Below are positions 59,729-64,000 of a stretch of DNA of 64,000 nt, piece after piece (the stretch's first letter is position 1; every line of letters starts with the position of its first letter). Both the position numbers and the translations under genes were made by a program. Source of the stretch: Rutidosis leptorrhynchoides (taxonomy: Eukaryota; Streptophyta; Magnoliopsida; Asterales; Asteraceae); NCBI RefSeq assembly GCF_046630445.1, contig NC_092333.1, positions 358,331,001 through 358,395,000 of the forward strand. Direction: 5' to 3'. Below the pieces are notes generated by a model. It was given only the letters and a program-made list of their open reading frames with translations, ran no database searches and was not told the origin of the DNA.

Positions 59729-59777
59729 AACTCACCAACCTTTTGGTTGACACTTTAAAGCATGTTTATTCTCAGGT
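59729..59777 (+). promoter_or_regulatory. Conserved LTR stem-loop with CAGGT (E)
   Basis: GAACTCAC, stem CAACC-TTTT-GGTTG (59736-59749), GACACTTTAAAG, TTTATTCTCAGGT. Confidence 0.65.
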
Positions 59778-60093
59778 ATTAAATAAATCTTCCACTGTGC
59801 ATTAGCTCATTTTAAAGATATTACTTGGAACCATTCATGGCATATTTCAAAAGACGTTGCATTCAAGTCGTAGAGTTCAGTAAATATTATGATTAAGTAA
59901 ATGACAGATTAGATCATTTATAGATAGATATTATGAAATGGTATGCATGCCTGTCAACTTTAGATGTAATGAGAGTTTATCTTTTAAAACGAATGCAATG
60001 TTTGTAAAATGTATCATATAGGGGTCAAATACCTCACGATGTAATCATATGTTATTGTATTCGTTCTAATGGATTAGGACGGGTCTTTACATG

Positions 60094-60105
60094 TGGTATC
60101 AGAGC
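60094..60105 (+). other. E primer binding site (tRNA-iMet)
   Basis: TGGTATCAGAGC, two bases after the LTR end. Confidence 0.93.
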
Positions 60106-60523
60106 GGTGGTCTTAGCGAACCAGGTCTGCATTAGTGTGTCTAACTGATAAGTCGTTAGGATGCACTAGTGAGTCTGTACTTCGACCGTGTCTGCATGTC
60201 AAAAGTTTTGCTTATCATTTTGTGTCGAAAATTACCTACTTATCATCCTTAGTAAATTACCTGCTTATCACTCTTAGTCTAGACACGTCTTACTGCATTG
60301 ATTGCATGATTAGTGTATAGACAAAATTCATATCTTAGCGTATCTGCTAATTCATATCTTAGCGTATCTGTTACTGTAAACTTTGCCCGACATATCCCGT
60401 AAATTCCTCCGTAATCTGAGAAATCTTTTGCTCTATATATATAGATATTCTATGTAAATAGAATACCATACGATAGCCAGAAAATCATTTCATATCAAAA
60501 AATCCTTTATTCAATCGTACGAA

Positions 60524-60958
60524 ATGGAATTCGTCATCAGTTCAAGTCACTCGGATTCCGAAATGGAATCTCACTTAAGCTCCGAAAGAAGTGTGACCGG
60601 AATGGATCAACCAATCAGCCATCATCTATTCTGGATGAATTGGGGATGGGTTCGTAGCCTCCTCAATCATTGGAGACAAGAAGAAGGTGATCCCTTCCAT
60701 CCACCACATTGCCCTCTTGGTGATGAACCTGAAGCACTTACCAGGGAACCTGTTCGAGACACCATTTTCTCTCTCATTTTTAGGGTATCTCGTCACGATT
60801 ACATACTACATCAAATTCTAGATTTTATTTATCCGCTCGTCCGAACTGACAATCACCCCGGTGTAATAGAAGAAGTCAACGAGCTTCGCGCTCGGGTAGT
60901 GGCTTTGGAGAATATGGTGCAAAGATTACAAACACCAGCGGCAGCACCAGCAGCATAA
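60524..60958 (+). CDS. E small ORF in gag position, coiled-coil protein
   Basis: 144 intact codons, about 420 bp after the primer site. Ser/Glu/Asp-rich N-terminus (MEFVISSSHSDSEMESHLSS), then W-G-W-V-R-S-L-L-N-H-W-R-Q-E-E-G-D-P-F-H, DEPEALTREPVRDTIFSLIF, R-V-S-R-H-D-Y-I, a heptad segment V-I-E-E-V-N-E-L-R-A-R-V-V-A-L-E-N-M-V and an Ala/Pro tail. It is acidic, with no signal peptide, membrane helix, zinc knuckle or capsid motif. Homologues: the ORF upstream of gag in H and decayed copies in A and D. The only intact copy here. Function unknown; it may be kept for RNA packaging or for interaction with a helper's proteins. Confidence 0.75.
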   Translation: MEFVISSSHSDSEMESHLSSERSVTGMDQPISHHLFWMNWGWVRSLLNHWRQEEGDPFHPPHCPLGDEPEALTREPVRDTIFSLIFRVSRHDYILHQILDFIYPLVRTDNHPGVIEEVNELRARVVALENMVQRLQTPAAAPAA

Positions 60959-61154
60959 CCAGTACCACCATCATCAACGCCAACAGTACCATTACCACCT
61001 CCAACCACAACCGCGTTGTAAACCTCAACTTCACAATCTATCCCATGAGCATCAACGTCATACGCAACCATGGATACCAAGGAGTACCAACAACAATAAC
61101 TGACGAAGTATTAATTCATAACTTCATTGGAAAAACATTCCGCGGCGATTATGC

Positions 61155-61176
61155 AATCTCTAAAGTCTTAGAGATT
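61155..61176. repeat. Stem-loop, E copy
   Basis: Perfect arms AATCTCTAA/TTAGAGATT around AGTC. Confidence 0.7.
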
Positions 61177-61218
61177 ATCTAATCCAGCCCTAACTATAAA
61201 TTAGTTAAGCGAACCAAA

Positions 61219-61419
61219 ATGATAGAAGGAAGAGTAGAAACCCTGACCAGAATGGTGCACGATTTACAAACCATATTTGTTTTACCAACGGCATCAGCAG
61301 TACCGTTGGCATCACCATCACAGTCAGTGCCGTCAGCATCTTCAAAATCAGCAGCACCTGTAACATCACAAAACTCCATCAGTTCAAGAATCACTGTGGA
61401 CATCATTATGAATCAATAA
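61219..61419 (+). CDS. E second small ORF, coiled-coil duplicate
   Basis: 66 codons, MIEGRVETLTRMVHDLQTIF followed by an Ala/Ser/Pro-rich tail. It resembles the end of the ORF at 60524-60958 (V-I-E-E...R-V-V-A-L-E-N-M-V-Q-R-L-Q plus Ala/Pro tail), so it looks like a partial duplication of that coiled coil. No counterpart is seen in A. Coding status uncertain. Confidence 0.4.
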   Translation: MIEGRVETLTRMVHDLQTIFVLPTASAVPLASPSQSVPSASSKSAAPVTSQNSISSRITVDIIMNQ

Positions 61420-62015
61420 CGTATATATTGTATCAACGAGTTATGAAGAATTAACTCATTCCCTCTGAAGAAATTATATGTATATTTTATATATATATAT
61501 TTTGAAATAAAAATAAATCTTTCCGTGCTAAGCTATTGTGTGTGAATCTTAACTACTCGGTTGATTCATATTACAAATATGCAATAATGTACGTCCTTCG
61601 GCCACAACTTAACCATCGTTAACTAGAATCTCTGTCTCAATTCAACAAATTCCAATTCATAATAAATCAAATATATATTTATTTTTACACTTTCATCATC
61701 GATGTACCCGAAACTTTTCAGATAACATCATTCTTACCTTGCAAAGTTCACAAGAATTTAACGAAAACCAACATCACGCCTCAACAAATAATGAAGTATG
61801 GATTCATAATTTCAATATTATTGAAGAAATACTTATGTAATCTCTAAAGCCTTCAAGGGATTTTTCAATTCTTGTTCCAATGGTAAATTGAATGAGTTTA
61901 ATTTAGTATTAACTCATTAAAATCTATGTTACATCTGAAGAAAATATATACATATATATTTTCATAAAGACTATAATAAAATTCTTTTGTACAAAATATT
62001 AATTGTGAATTTTTT

Positions 62016-62033
62016 TTAACGGGTAGGTAATAC
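62016..62033 (+). promoter_or_regulatory. Mid-element PPT-like motif, E
   Basis: TTAACGGGTAGGTAATAC preceded by a T run. Confidence 0.5.
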
Positions 62034-63376
62034 CTGAGAGATATATATATATATTCACAATTAATATGTTACATTCTTCGAATCTGATTAAGCAAATTAT
62101 CAACTATACTTTCACAATAATATACATTCTTTCATAAAAATCAAAACAACCATACTCATTCAAAATCAATTACATATTCTAATTTTGAAACCTCAGAATT
62201 CAATTCGAGATATAACTGGTACCATCACTTTCAGATCCCTACATCTTTCAAAGCTATACATAGACTTCAAACCTGTGTTGGAACATCAAATGTATATTAA
62301 TGATTACAATCTGTGTTCAAACCCTTCGAAAATTTCTAAAGACACTTCAAATAATGAGCAATCGAGATGATGATCCAACCACATATTACCCACAGTTATG
62401 TACTTAAAAAGCTCTCGAAACCAAAGTCATAATTCAACACATATTTGTGTTAGATCCTTTGGCATTTATTAGCAAAAATAACCTTGTAATTCCTTTTCAA
62501 AGTAGCAAATTCTATCACAACACCAGCAAGACAACTTCAATTTTTCATTTGGAGTAGCCTTATCATAATCTTGATATATATGATTACCCTTTTGTTACCG
62601 AAGAACCTTTCATGTTCCACCACATTAGCAATAAACTTATTCACAACTTCACTGATCTTTGACCTTCCGGAGAATCATTATATTTACCGAAACCCCATCA
62701 TTTATTCATTCACATCTTGTAAATTTCCATACGAATTATCAGGATTTAGCAATCAGTATTTTGAAATCCCGCAGCATGTCTACGTCAACAGTTATATGTG
62801 TATATATAACGTCTATCTTCTGGACTTAATTTGAATGTGAAGTTTCTGAAAAACACTCTGAACTACTAATTGGTTCTCCGAAAATGGAAAAATGCTGATG
62901 AAGCAGCAAAAACTATAAACGATCTTATAAGTAAAAAGTTTGATGATAAAGAATAATGTATTGGCAAAGCTCAGAAAAAGAGAAGTTTTGGAACTGGAAA
63001 ACGGATTGAGCAAAGTATGAAAGAAGCTGTGGACAAATCACAAGGACGAAACCTACATTCAAAGAATCCAAATGATTCAGTATCTGCTAAAGTCATTAAC
63101 AAATATCTTGATCCTGATCGTTAACCCCTGCGGACAATATTCTTCATCATCCTCTGATATTAGAAATCCTAAGATATCATCATATCTTTCATTATAAATA
63201 TCCTCCATATTTCTGAAGATATTTTCATTATTATTCTTATCTGAAATCATTTACCTCTTCGCGCTATCTGTATTACATCATAAAAGAAACTATTTTAGTT
63301 TCTAAATTCTGGAACATTCGAGTTTAAAATAGGAATATTTTTGAAGTAGTGTTGGGAGCAAAAGCATGAGTTAGTA

Positions 63377-63411
63377 TAATATAATGACACTTGATCAACG
63401 TGATTATATTA
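63377..63411. repeat. 35-bp palindrome, E copy
   Basis: TAATATAAT/ATTATATTA arms with TTGATCAA centre. Confidence 0.75.
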
Positions 63412-64000
63412 TAGTAAGTCATGCTGAGTTTCTAAATAGAACGTGATGATTCACAGATCATAACATCATCTTGTGCCATGTTACACGACTCTTGTATTCT
63501 CTTTAACCTCTAAAATATCAAGAAAATATTTCTTGATGATTCGGCCTTTTCCGAGGTATTCTAGTAATTTGACAAGTCAAGATCGTGCCATTACAACTTC
63601 CTTCTTAGAACATTAACAATGTTCATTCCGAAATTCATATCTGCGAATTCTAGACCATTACAAGCGGTGCTTAATCGCAAGAAGAAGAAACGAAAGGACA
63701 AAACTCCCAAATAGAAATTAGGGTATAAATCATAGCAAATAAAAGAGAGCCTTAACTGTGGATGACAATGATTATAGAAGACATAAGCAGGGACATCAAA
63801 ATATAAGGGAAGATATAAAACCTAACAACCACCCAGAAATTATAAACCGTATATGTCGATGCATATAGCAATATAAAGACACGGAAGAACTAGAAACACT
63901 ATAAACCCAAGAGTATAGTAGAAGTAAATAGATTCTTCCGGCGGTAGATGAAAAAGAAGAACGACCGATATGAAAGTTAGAAGTACATCGAGAATCAGAA

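Larger units (their letters stand above)
55648..60091 (+). repeat. E 5' LTR, 4.44 kb
   Basis: TGTGATGACCCGG to GGGTCTTTACA. The centre (57350-58760) is TTA-rich. Contains a TATA box (57285), GC-rich module, TA microsatellite and stem-loop. The longest LTR of the window. Confidence 0.85.
55648..64000 (+). mobile_element. E: giant-LTR pol-less element (LARD-like), 3' end outside
   Basis: Plus strand: 5' LTR 55648-60091, primer site 60094-60105, small ORF 60524-60958, then non-coding internal sequence shared with A and D to the window end. No gag, RT or integrase in 3.9 kb of internal sequence. Same family as A and D. Confidence 0.82.
61420..64000 (+). other. E internal region, non-coding
   Basis: Aligns in blocks with A 36900-37480 plus 46173-47900 and with D reversed. 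Holds the PPT-like motif (62016-62033) and the 35-bp palindrome (63377-63411). ORFs at 62185-62370 and 62571-62834 show no conserved protein. The 3' LTR is not reached. Confidence 0.6.

Noticed and set aside
60853..61080. Acidic Gly/Val-rich minus ORF
   Set aside because: Antisense over the Ala/Pro tail of the E small ORF.

Overview
The window is plant nuclear DNA made almost entirely of nested LTR retrotransposons; I find no host gene, rRNA gene, genuine tRNA gene or organellar sequence. The clues are plant-type Ty3/gypsy chromovirus polyproteins (FIDD reverse transcriptase, HHCC integrase, a chromodomain-like tail ending in Y-P-x-L-F), a Ty1/copia polyprotein, primer sites TGGTATCAGAGC matching plant initiator tRNA-Met, and AT-rich spacers with long TA and TAA microsatellites. 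A eudicot is likely. Asteraceae is my guess from general resemblance and is unverified.

Layout from left to right. K (1-1634) is the 3' part of a plus-strand gypsy LTR. G (1635-5424, minus) is a gypsy pol with one open frame from the zinc knuckles to the chromodomain-like tail, broken by only three stops. H (5425-14741, minus) is a decayed gypsy element with both LTRs, the 3' one truncated; it carries an extra ORF upstream of gag. I (14742-17712, minus) is a copia gag-pol fragment. J (minus) is a SIRE-like copia element whose 3' LTR is split into 17713-18538 and 53324-54295 by a 34.8-kb nest. D (18539-53323, minus) is the base of that nest: a giant-LTR, pol-less element (LARD-like) flanked by the target duplication TGAAT. 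Inside D sit C (25529-34394, minus; TSD TTCTC; intact gag, dead pol, LTRs about 99.6% identical) and A (about 34846-52110, plus; same family as D). A in turn holds B (37481-46167, plus; TSD GTTTT; complete gypsy with a broken pol). To the right come J's 3' internal part (54296-55647) and E (55648 to beyond 64000, plus), a third giant-LTR element inserted in J.

Inferred insertion order: I, then J in I, then D in J, then C and A in D, then B in A. E entered J, and H entered I, independently. C is the youngest by LTR identity.

The most interesting signals are four. First, a small coiled-coil ORF between primer site and gag position is shared by the coding element H and the pol-less D/A/E family. 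Second, a stem-loop in the LTRs of four families keeps its pairing while its bases change. Third, GC-rich palindromic modules in the LTRs change sequence between relatives while their flanks stay alignable. Fourth, C appears to have moved recently with an intact gag and an already dead pol. The D/A/E family also shares several conserved internal palindromes and a mid-element copy of the polypurine-tract context, as expected for cis-acting signals of a non-autonomous element.
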